From: Oscheius dolichura
Lineage: Eukaryota; Nematoda; Chromadorea; Rhabditida; Rhabditidae
DNA length: 64,000 bases
NCBI GenBank assembly: GCA_932521035.1
Contig: OW051496.1
Span: 2,232,001 to 2,296,000 of the forward strand
Direction: 5' to 3'
The notes beneath the pieces were generated by a model. The model was given only the letters and a program-made list of their open reading frames with translations. It did no database searches and had not been told where the DNA came from. This document shows positions 55,501 through 64,000 of the stretch, piece by piece (positions within the stretch are counted from its first letter, which is position 1; every line of letters starts with the position of its first letter). Position numbers and translations under genes: made by a program.

Positions 55501-56105
55501 GCCGTAAGTTGTCTTTATAAAGGGAGTCTATAATCTTTTGATTATCTTTCCGGCTAAAAAGTGATTTTAGAGACATGAAATATGCCAGATATGATGCAGC
55601 TGCAGCCGTCTGTAACGGGAAAATATATATTTGTGGAGGAAGAGGAGATGATCGTGTCAAATTGAAAAGTGTGGAATGTTTCGATCCTGAGAGTGGAGTG
55701 TGGACTGAACTGACGGATATGCCAACACCTCGAGATGACCATTCCCTCGTTTGTTATAGAAATAAGCTGGTTGTAATAGGAGGTTATGATGGAGAACGAA
55801 GGACTACCACAGTTCTGGAATTGGATCCACTTGAGAAAAATGGACAATGGAAAGAGTTGTCGCCATTAACCTCCCCTAGTTTTCCTTCTGTTGGAGTTGT
55901 TCTTGGCCCAGAAATCTTTACAACTGGCCGAATTGAGAGCAGAAAGTATTCTACCTTTAACGTTCAAATATTTGACGGAATCAAATGGCGTGTTGGCCCT
56001 ACTCTTTCTACTATTCCCCTAGATTCTGATTTTTCCGACACTTTCCCTACTGTTCTCGTTCCTCAAGAGTTCGCGGATCGTCTTTCTTCTTATCCGGTCG
56101 ATTAA
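52582..56105 (+). CDS. Double kinase-Kelch fusion: kinase, pseudokinase-like domain, six-blade Kelch
   Basis: ATG at 52582: MGTVLSSAKYTPD (N-myristoylation type), an intron 52622-52663, then GVPYHRLNDF. Domain 1: loop LDGGGCGIVYKG, TVAVKTF, HRDVKPKN, ADFGLARYIS, SYRAPEIV, CWQREKSDRPS, all canonical. Its last exon ends FEQT at 53817; a 37-bp intron (53818-53854) splices in phase 0 to NRLSMKTVLSFVKYTPD. That is a second copy of the N-terminal exon, with Gly2 changed to Lys. Domain 2: loop LNGGGYGTVWKG, TVAVKTFYQ, HRDVKPKN but GFGLACNIS, PYMAPEIV, CWQRNIFNRPS. Its last exon joins in phase 0 to Kelch (ILVVGGGWY, GYIWVFGGW, KIYICGGRG, KLVVIGGYD) with the stop at 56103. No frame break was found. 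One protein of about 900 residues is inferred; separate transcripts remain possible. Confidence 0.8.
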
Positions 56106-56549
56106 AAGCAATAAATAATTCGAGGGATCCTATCGAAATTGACAGGACATTTTTTGGGGGAGTATTAAAAAAAGAAAGAGGGGGACGTGTTTCTCGACAA
56201 AAAGAAAAAAACTGAAGGACCGATGAAACCATACACATTTTGTCTAACTAGAGAATGGTACGACCTTACTATTAGCTCACGAGGGGTTGAATTTGCCGTT
56301 TTTGCCTAATAAAAGGGGTTTTACAGGAAAATACCCAAACGCCAACCTTATTTTCAAACTTCCGACCCTCATAACTCGGTGACACGATGTGCTTAGCAGC
56401 TGAAAATTTGTTTCTGGGGGTTTCAGATGGTGGTGAACACGGCGTAATAGGTGGCACCTCTGGACCTGATGACAGGTTCGTGCCATTCCCTGGTAAATTT
56501 CAGTGGCGCTATTGAATTCTTCAATCGTGTTGATAAAAACCAACTTTAT
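56106..56549. repeat. Duplicated 3' flank of kinase-Kelch genes, copy 1
   Basis: Nearly identical to 62008-62442 (gaggggttgaatttgccgtt, actcggtgacacgatgtgc and more). It marks the downstream limit of the 53.9-56.5 / 59.4-62.4 kb segmental duplication. Confidence 0.9.
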
Positions 56550-56936
56550 TCTTCTCAGCAACATATAAAATTGAACCCATAAAGGAAGGAAAAATCACGT
56601 GAAAAGTTGGGGGCGAGGGGGCGGATATAAGAAGGAAAAATATAAAAAGGGGAAGAAGACAATTTCGAAAGTAAACAGGCGACAAAAAGAAACAAAAAAT
56701 AAGAAGAGAAAAAGGCAAAAAGAGATCGTTGACATGTCTTGTTATACCGAAATTTGTGTTTCACAAGGGCTTCCATCCGTCTAGACATCGATTTTTTGGG
56801 GGGTTTATTTTCTCTCCTGCCTTTTTTTTTAAATTTAAAATTAAAGATATTTCCATACTTTTAAGAGAAGGTTATAAGAAGGGTTTCCGCTGTTTTTTGG
56901 GTGGCTAAAATTAAAAAAAAAGAAGAAGAAATTGAA

Positions 56937-57104
56937 TTATTTCGCTCCGGTGGAGGAAGGACTTCCCCCGCCACCGCCGTTGTTGCTCGGCGCCTGCTGG
57001 ATGGCAATGGCCGCCTTCTTCTTTTTCTTCTTCTTCTTGTTTTTGGGATCGTCGTCATCGTCATGGAGGCAATAGATCTCCCGGATCTCTTCTACACTTT
57101 TACC
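56937..57104 (-). pseudogene. Skp1-like C-terminal exon, isolated
   Basis: A minus-strand exon after a tttttcag acceptor encodes GKSVEEIREIYCLHDDDDDP, then a polylysine run and a Gly/Ser-rich end (stop at 56937). GK-x-x-EEIR-x-x-x-x-x-x-x-D matches the C-terminal region of Skp1 proteins, the adaptor between F-box proteins and Cul1 (family pattern recalled, not searched). The usual Skp1 ending with a Trp is replaced by low-complexity sequence. No POZ-type upstream exon is seen within 400 bp. This is either the last exon of a gene with a long intron or a relic. Confidence 0.45.
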
Positions 57105-57442
57105 CTGAAAAAGAGGAAAATTTAATTTGTTTTACCCGGGTAATATTAGAAAAGTTTAGGGTAGCCCATGTTCCACTGGTGGTAATAAGGGAAACCGTAT
57201 TTTGTGCAGCTGATTCTAGCACATTTTTGTAAATTAAAGTCCGCGCCGGAATCGGTCCTGGATACTTTCTGTTGTGAACCTTGATGAGGATTCTCCGAAA
57301 TGTCGAAAAGATCTAACCACCGCTGGGCTTTCCTTCAATTTTTCTAGAAATTATGGAAAACGAAGAGACCTCAGCTGCCCAGCATAGCTACACTATTTTT
57401 CTTGTTTTATCGTTCCATTTTTTTTTGTTTCATTTTAGATAA

Positions 57443-57682
57443 TTGACGACGACATGGATTGAGAGTAACTTTTGTTTAGCTTATAGTGTAATCTTAGGGA
57501 ATAGTTTATTGGCGCTGTTGACTTTTTTTATGTCTTATTATTACAAGATTGATCCATTAAAGGGAGCTACCGGCAGTAGAAAAAAACGTTACGTAATTGG
57601 TGCTTATCTTTTGATACTCTTGATAAGTTGGTGTCATACTCGGCGGTTTCTCGACCAATTCCAAAAATTCAAAGACGGTTAG
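57443..57682 (+). CDS. Small two-span hydrophobic open frame, doubtful gene
   Basis: The frame encodes NFCLAYSVILGNSLLALL, then FFMSYYYKIDPLKGATG, RKKRYVIGAYLLILLIS and FLDQFQKFKDG: two hydrophobic segments with a basic loop. It lacks an ATG, and an acceptor at 57438 would not enter it in frame, so it may be an exon of an unrecognised or broken gene. From about 57530 on, its coding sequence is repeated inverted at 57855-57990. Confidence 0.3.
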   Translation: MTTTWIESNFCLAYSVILGNSLLALLTFFMSYYYKIDPLKGATGSRKKRYVIGAYLLILLISWCHTRRFLDQFQKFKDG

Positions 57683-57990
57683 AGGTGGTTCTAGGAAACT
57701 AAGTTTCAGCTCAATAGCGCTTATACTGAATGCGCTCTAATCGCAAAAAAAAGGCCAGAAATTCGACATTTGCTTTCATAGAGGATTCCCTCTAAAGGAA
57801 GATGAGCTGAAATTCAGTTTCCTAGAACCGCCTCGATCTCTTCTCGAAGTTGGTCTTTAGATTTTTAGAATTGGGCGAGAAACCGTCGAGTTATGACACC
57901 AACTTTCCCGAGTATCAAAAGATAAGCACCAATTACGTAACGATTTTTTCTACTGCCGGTAGCGCCCTTTAAAACATTTCCCTACATTTT
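57530..57990. repeat. Palindrome made of an inverted gene segment around a MITE
   Basis: 57545-57680 (aagggagctaccggcag, cgttacgtaattggtgcttatctttt) recurs inverted at 57855-57980. Inside, a MITE with ends gaggtggttctaggaaact and agtttcctagaaccgcctc spans 57682-57833. A part of the same MITE end appears at 58526-58560. Confidence 0.85.
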
Positions 57991-58678
57991 GTTTTGATAA
58001 ATACACAGTGTTCGAGGATATTCAACAAATTATGGTTGCTACCGTCTCTGGAACATCGTGAATTTATCTTTTTCATCTTACCCTAACCGCTAACATTACC
58101 GGAAACTAGCTAGAGTGTTTGCCAAGCTTTGTACTGCAGGGTATTTTATTCAAAATGACACAAACGAGAGAGAGAGCTCGTCCCTTTCCTATGTTCTTAT
58201 TCGCGATAATATCAATAACGCCAAAGTCAGTAAACTACAAAAAAAAAAATAATTGCTCTTGTTTTATCGTCCCATTAAAAGATTGTTCAGATTTGATACG
58301 ATTGATGGAGGAACACGGATACTCAAATGTTTTATAACGAAAGACCAACGGCGAAATGGACAGAATTGCGCTATAAAATAAGTGATAGGCAGAAGAATCG
58401 GCTCTATTGTACAACAGCCGGTCAATCGAACTTTAGCTGGTCAATGAAATTTCCACGCCGCGTTGGCATCTGTAGCTAGTTCATTTCTTGACTATTTTCT
58501 AAAATTCAAGCAGTATCTTGTAGCGCAGATCAAGGCGGTTCTAACCAACTTACTTTCGGCTCAATACGCCTTACAGAAAATGTTCTATGAACACAAATGT
58601 GTGAAAACAACGCAATATGAATGCTAGCAGTTACAGAAACTTTTCCCTTTCCCCAAGCTAAAATCCAGTTCAGCATTC
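57991..58678. other. Gap upstream of the second double-kinase locus
   Basis: No kinase N-lobe exon is found here although the next locus starts abruptly at its DFG exon. A MITE end lies at 58526-58560. An open frame at 58119-58337 has no motif. Confidence 0.5.
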
Positions 58679-61600
58679 TCTTAGCCGCGCGAGATCATTT
58701 GAAATTGGCAGATTTCGGACTAGCTAGAAATGTTTCTGGTGGCAGAATTACATCGTAACTATCTCTCCTTCTCTCTTTCTACGGCCTAATTTTACAGGAA
58801 TGTTGGTACGCAATGCTATAGGGCGCCAGAAGTACTCACTTCAAATAATTACGACGAACGGGCCGATGTATTTTCCTTTGGAGTGACGATTTGGGAAATA
58901 TTCCACAGAAAGTTAGCCCATTTCATTCTAGTAATCGTATGAATGGTAGACGCCCATGGAAATATTTAAATGTTGGAAAAGAACCGATAATAGATTCTGC
59001 TGCAATGGAAGGCGAATTATCCAGGCTCGTGGAAAGGTTAGTAGTGTACTGATTGAAATAAATTGTTCCATTTAGATGCTGGCAAGAGCCGTCAACTAGG
59101 CCGTCAATTGAAGAAATCACTGCATTCGAACCAATTGACCCCACGGTGTGCTTTATTAAAATTATAAGTATATCTTTGATCAACATGTAAATCATAATGT
59201 ACATAATGCTCGTTTCAGATTGTAATAGAGAAAGAGGGGCCGATCGATGAGACTGTAGTACTCAATAGAAGTACTTGGGATACCTCTGTAAGTAGACATT
59301 TTACTTGTTAGTTATTGGGTGCCCTTGGTAAGGGGGTAAGCCCCGGCCCGAACCCGGAATTTTTCGTATGGGGATATAACAACAATCGATTATTATCGTA
59401 TTTCAGACCGTCATTCTGAGACGTGTTCTCTCCTCCGTGAAATACACACATGATGGTAGAGTTCTGCTTCCTCTTCTGTTAGTAATATTACTTTTAGGTG
59501 TGCCGTACCATGTTTTGAACGATTTTAAAGATTTGGAATGGCTGGGTGCTGGAGGCTTCGGTACAGTTTGGAAGGGATACGATGTAATACGATTTACCAG
59601 AAGAAGATGGTGAGTATGCTAATTCATACAAATATCCCTTTTTAGGATGGTGGCTGTGAAAGTGTTCAACCAGTTGGATGTCTATGCTGAAAGGGAAATT
59701 GAAATATTGAAAAAGGTACGAGTCGCCTCGTGTCTTTCATAAGTTTCCAATTTCAGGCCTCTCATCCACACATTGTCGAGTTATTCGGAGTAATTTGGGA
59801 TGGAGCGACGAAAGATATAGACGGAACTACAAAGATGCCGCTTTACTCCGGATACGTGATGGAATATATGGAACTCGGCAGTCTTCATAATGGTTATCGT
59901 CTTTTATTTCTATTTTAAAAGAAATCAACAGAAATCCACAACCCCTCTAAAGAATATGATATGTGGTTAATTCTCTTATGGATCCAACAAATCGGTTCCG
60001 GCCTACAGTATCTACATGAACACGAAATATTTCATAGAGATGTCAAGCCCAAAAAGTAGATATTTTCTGTTTATTAATACTCGTTTTTAGCATCCTTTTA
60101 GCAACAAGAACTCATTTAAAGCTGGCTGATTTTGGACTGGCTAGGAATGTTTCTCATCAAAATACATATTCTTCCGGGTAACTAACTACTTCCTTCCTAA
60201 TAAGCTCTACATTTCCAGTCGCATTGGTAGCGACCCCTATATGGCACCGGAAATAGTGGGAACAGAAAGGAATTATGGAGCCCCGGCTGATGTTTATTCA
60301 TTTGGAATCACAATTTGGGAAATTATATGCCGGAAGTCGGGTGATTTTATTTGATCAGTGTACAACATAAAAGTAGGCACCCTTCGGAACATCTACAAGT
60401 TGGAAATGATTGTATAGAACTGCCTATAGATATTGAAGAAATAAGCGAGGATTCGTGGAATTTTGTGAAAAGGTTGGTGTAGAAATATGAAGTTTGGGGC
60501 TGAAAAGGCCTACAAAATTAACCTTATTTCGTTTTCTTTGTTTGTTTGACAATTCTATAAAATTATTTTTAAAGGAACAGTCAGGGAGTTTTTCTGCTAC
60601 CGTATACAGAAAAAGCGATTTTTTCATATTTGACTGTTTTCATTATATTTACCTTTGGTGTACATATAGGGATCGTTTAAAATGTGGAAAAAATGAAAAG
60701 AAACGATAAAAATAGCGATACATCATCAAAATGCTGACGAATGCTGATCAAATTTTGAAAAAACGTTCTTCCCGGGCACCGGCGTGCTGACGTCCGTAAC
60801 TTGGGATGCTGACGTTGGTCGATATTCGAGCACTTTGAACGCATTTTTCTCGATATTTTGACATTTTTATGATTTATAAAATAGTGCATCAGCGAAAAAT
60901 TCTCTTTTTTCTGAGACCTGGTCGAAAAACTCCCTGACTGTTCCTTTAAGATGCTGGCAAAGAAGAATTTATGATAGGCCGTCGATCAAACAAATCATAA
61001 ACTCTGCAGCAAAATTCGACCAGACGGTAGGTGAAAATTTGAGGGTTACAAAAGAAGATGGGCAACTCTTTTTTTAGATTTTGGTCGTGGGAATAGATAG
61101 TAATCATAATAAGAGGATGACAATATGGAATCGGGGGGAATCCACTTGGACTGTTTCACGAATGAAACTTCCTCGCCTACCTGCTGGTGTTGTTTATCTC
61201 GATGATGAACTCTATCTAATCGAATATGACAAGCCATTATTCAAGTTGGACAAAAATATGGAATAGAAACAACTGGCTGATATGAATGAGAGACGAGGAG
61301 ATATTAATAATAGTTGCTTGGAATGGAATGGATACATTTGGGTGTTTGGAGGATGGTATTTGAAGAAAGGACGCTTAAAAAGTGTGGAACGATATGATCC
61401 GAAGGAGGATAAATGGACACTAATGCCGTAAGTTGTCTTTATGAAGTGGGGGTCTACAGCGGTTTGATTATCTTTCCGGCTAATAAGTGATTTTAGAGAC
61501 ATGAAATATGCCAGATATGGCGCAGCTGCAGCCGTCTGTAACGGGAAAATATATATTTGTGGAGGAACAGAAGGTGAATATTGTGCCTATTGGAAAAGTG

Positions 61601-62007
61601 TGGAATGTTTCGATCCTGCGAGTGGAGTGTGGACTGAACTGACGGATATGCCAACACCTCGAAAGTGTCATTCCCTCGTTTGTTATAGAAATAAGCTGGT
61701 TGTAATAGGAGGTCGCGATGGAAGAGAAGTCACCATAGTTCTGGAATTGGATCCACTTGAGAAAAATGGACAGTGGAAAGAGTTGTCGCCCTTACTCTAC
61801 ACTAGTTTTCCTTCTGTTGGAGTTGTTCTTGGTCGAGAAATCATTACAATTGGCCAGTACTCTGATGAGGTGCAAATATTTAACGGAATCAATTGGCGTG
61901 TTGGCCCCTCTTCCCCTTCGATTTTTCCTCGCTCTATTTCTGCTGTTCTCGTTCCTCAAGAGTTCGCGGATCGTCTTTCTTGTTATCCGATCGATTTAAA
62001 ACAATAA
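58679..62007 (+). pseudogene. Second kinase-kinase-Kelch locus, 5'-truncated and with a stop in Kelch
   Basis: Domain 1 begins at the DFG exon (ILLAARDHLKLADFG) with no N-lobe or HRD exon upstream; CYRAPEV, SFGVTIWEIFHRK and CWQEPSTRPS follow. An extra 69-bp exon (IVIEKEGPIDETVVL) leads in phase 0 to TVILRRVLSSVKYTHD. This is the N-terminal exon of domain 2, whose own ATG is gone (ATTCTGAGACGT in place of ATGGGAACT). Domain 2: loop LGAGGFGTVWKG, MVAVKVF, HRDVKPKN, ADFGLARNVS, PYMAPEIV, CWQRRIYDRPS, with a MITE before that last exon. Kelch starts ILVVGIDSNHN; a TAG replaces Trp near 61264, then blades continue (GYIWVFGGW, KIYICGGTE, KLVVIGGRD) to 62007. Domain 2 has all catalytic residues, but the locus lacks a start and has a premature stop. 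Confidence 0.82.
60575..60945. mobile_element. TTAA-flanked MITE, copy 4 (371 bp), at a splice acceptor
   Basis: Same ends as copy 3, flanked by TTAA at 60571-60574 and 60946-60949, and at the same intron position in the paralogous gene. It is about 208 bp longer internally. Copy 3 is therefore an internally deleted form, or copy 4 has gained sequence. Confidence 0.9.
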
Positions 62008-62442
62008 ATAATTCGAGAGATCATAGCGAAATTGAGAGAATATTTTTTGAGGGAGTATTAAAAAAAGAAAGAGGGGGACGTGTTTCTCGACAAAAAGAAA
62101 AAAACTGAAGGACCGATGAAACCATACACATTTTGTCTAACTAGAGAATGGTACGACCTTACTATTAGCTCACGAGGGGTTGAATTTGCCGTTTTTGCCT
62201 AATAAAAGGGGTTTTACAGGAAAATACCCAAACGCCAACCTTATTTTCAAACTTCCGACCCTCATAACTCGGTGACACGATGTGCTTAGCAGCTGAAAAT
62301 TTGTTTCTGGGGGTTTCAGATGGTGGTGAACACGGCGTAATAGGTGGCACCTCTGGACCTGATGACAGGTTCGTGCCATTCCCTGGTAAATTTCAGTGGC
62401 GCTATTGAATTCTTCAATCGTGTTGATAAAAACCAACTTTAT
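62008..62442. repeat. Duplicated 3' flank of kinase-Kelch genes, copy 2
   Basis: Matches 56106-56549 almost base for base, then breaks at aaccaactttat, where the second Helitron region begins. Confidence 0.9.
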
Positions 62443-62471
62443 AGAAAGGATTGTGGTCCCACAACGAATGG

Positions 62472-64000
62472 CCAGCCGCTACGCCCGCCTTCGGCGGGCT
62501 GCGTCTGGACAGTGTCCTTTGGGGTAAAGTACAACTCCATCCACGGAAAGCACCACAAACTCCCACGTTTATACGAAGCGTTCCATAATTAAAAATAAGA
62601 AAAGATGTGAAATACAATTTATATATAATAAATACACATAGAAATAATACATACACCTAGCCTTTCAGGTTATCACGTGATAACCCTACGGGCCAGGGAA
62701 AACCTCGGCATAAGAGGCAGAAATACTACAGAACTCTAGTGTCTACGATGTTGGCCGTCTTTGTCTTGTTGTTTTCCACTAAAACTTTGAGTCCAGAAGC
62801 AGCTTTGGCCCTTGATAAGGCTACATAAAGCTGGCCATGAGAAAAGCAATCACTCTGCAGGTTCACTCCGACTTTTTCCAAGGACTGCCCTTGGGCTTTG
62901 TTAATCGTCATTGCAAACGCTAATTTTAGCGGGAATTGTCGCCGTTTTAACACAAATGACATGCCTATAAAAGGGTGAATGAGTTGCAATAGAAAGGGAG
63001 ACTGTACCTTTTCCTTTGTTGGACTTCAAGTCGATCCTTGGGATAATAACAGAATTTCCCTTTCTTACACCATTTATAAATTTGCACTGTATTGCATTTC
63101 TTCTGCTGAAGGCTATCACTTGTAAACGGGTCCCGTTACACAATCCTCGTTTCACATTCAGATTCCGATTAAGCATCACAATAGCTCCAACTTTGAGTTC
63201 TAGACGATGGGGAGCTAGGCCAGACGGAGTCAGCGTGTTCAGGAACTCGTCGGTCAGATGAAGTTGGCCGCCGGCGTCGTCCTGCACAACGGTGTCCGCA
63301 CTCAAAAACACTCGGGGTTCTCCTATAAAACTTGTGCGGATGGTAGGACTTCGATATACCTGGCATTCTATCCAAAATCTGCTGGTTCATCTCGTCGGCA
63401 TAAATATTTTTGGGACAAAGTATAGCCCTGGCATTCAAATGGTCCGGATCGTCATAAATCCCTTCAAATATTTCTTCAATAAGGTTTCCTCTGCTTTTCA
63501 AATTCGCCGGAATCTCTATCTTTCCATCTTCGTCCTTGGGTAGACGGTCTTCACCAACTTGTAGTAGAAATTCCTTGAACTGGTCGCTTTCGCCCACAGC
63601 CCGAAGGTTTTCCCTCAGCTCAAACCGTTCAAATTTTACAGGACTCGCTTCTTGGAAATATGAAGATTGTTTGAGGCAGCAGGAGAAGCCATCTTGGACA
63701 AACATTTTGTTGGGGATGGGTAAGACTTGGCGAAAATCTCCTCCCATTAGAATTATCTTGCCGCCAAAAGGAACATTCATGTTATCCGTACATTCCCGAA
63801 GAACAGTATCAATTGTATTCAATACCTAGAAATCAGAGAATGAGAGATGGGCCTGAAAATTACCTGTACTGAGATCATGCTGTTTTCGTCAAAAATAAAA
63901 ATATCGACGTCTTTCATGAAACGTCCATCGACAGAATTGGCTTTTATACTGCTACTTTCGCAGTTTTGACTGATATTCAGTTTGAATAATGAGGCGACGG
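62472..64000 (-). mobile_element. Helitron 2, 3' part, runs off the window
   Basis: On the minus strand the element ends in the same hairpin (GCCCGCC-gaa-GGCGGGC) and CTGG at 62472. Between this end and the duplicated host flank lie 29 extra bases (62443-62471), so the 3' end does not abut the host as cleanly as in Helitron 1. The rest of the element lies beyond 64000. Confidence 0.85.
62726..64000 (-). CDS. Helitron helicase C-terminal half, reading open
   Basis: Minus-strand exons from the window edge: SLFKLNISQNCESSS, IFIFDENSMISV (Walker B region), VPFGGKIILMGGDFRQVLP, YDDPDHLNARAILCPKN. Introns of about 37, 38 and 43 bp separate the following exons: VFLSADTVVQDD, LKVGAIVMLNRNLNVKRG, then MSFVLKRRQFPLKLAF, MTINKAQGQSLEKVG and GQLYVALSRAKAASGL, with the stop at 62726. 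This is the PIF1-like SF1 helicase of Helitrons. Compared with Helitron 1 it keeps the Gln where that copy has TAG and has no frame break, so it may belong to a functional element; Walker A and Rep lie outside the window. Confidence 0.88.

Overview
The window reads as nuclear DNA of a small metazoan, most probably a nematode. Coding regions are broken by many tiny introns, usually 36-60 bp, that start gta/gtg and end tttag/ttcag. Families present include a C-type lectin of nematode clec type, an F-box gene, an F-box-associated-like gene, a RING gene, two LEA-like genes, RTE-type LINEs, two Helitrons and many MITEs. Species cannot be named from the sequence alone.

The backbone is an array of related protein kinase genes on the + strand: a partial copy at the left edge, then loci at 1.4, 3.7, 6.1, 17.2, 21.1, 23.7, 33.1, 43.3, 52.6 and 58.7 kb. 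Most share intron positions, and splicing restores VAVK, HRDVKPxN, DFG and CWxxxxxxRPS motifs. From 23.7 kb onward the kinase domain is followed, through one conserved phase-0 splice junction, by a six-blade Kelch propeller, giving kinase-Kelch proteins with an MG-x-x-x-S N-myristoylation-type start. At 52.6-56.1 kb two kinase domains, the first canonical and the second DFG-to-GFG, appear spliced in frame to each other and to one Kelch domain. A parallel but damaged kinase-kinase-Kelch locus lies at 58.7-62.0 kb. A free-standing Kelch gene (12.1-13.2 kb, - strand) begins its propeller at the equivalent junction. Several kinase domains have lost catalytic residues, so active kinases and pseudokinases sit side by side.

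Layout: 0-8.1 kb, four kinase loci plus a foldback element; 8.4-10.0, F-box gene (-); 10.7-11.5, MITE and Helitron-related DNA; 12.1-13.2, Kelch gene between inverted repeats; 13.9-15.9, RING-coiled-coil-membrane gene and a partial duplicate; 17.2-22.3, two kinase loci around an F-box-associated-like gene; 23.7-26.9, kinase-Kelch gene; 27.5-32.5, lectin fragment, RTE LINE and clec gene; 33.1-40.7, kinase-Kelch gene split by a 5,180-bp Helitron; 42.0-44.5, LINE fragment and kinase/Kelch pseudogene; 44.6-49.6, membrane protein and two LEA-like genes (-); 49.6-52.6, repeats; 52.6-56.1, double-kinase-Kelch gene; 56.9-58.0, Skp1-like terminal exon and palindrome; 58.7-62.0, second double-kinase-Kelch locus; 62.5-64.0, second Helitron (-).

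The kinase, Kelch, F-box, RING and lectin families are ones that expand and turn over quickly in nematodes. The segmental duplications, apparent gene conversion, fusion and transposon damage fit a fast-evolving signalling or ubiquitin-linked cluster. A role in immunity or genetic conflict is speculation. Exon models here are hand-built from splice signals and paralog comparison; no transcript or database search was available.
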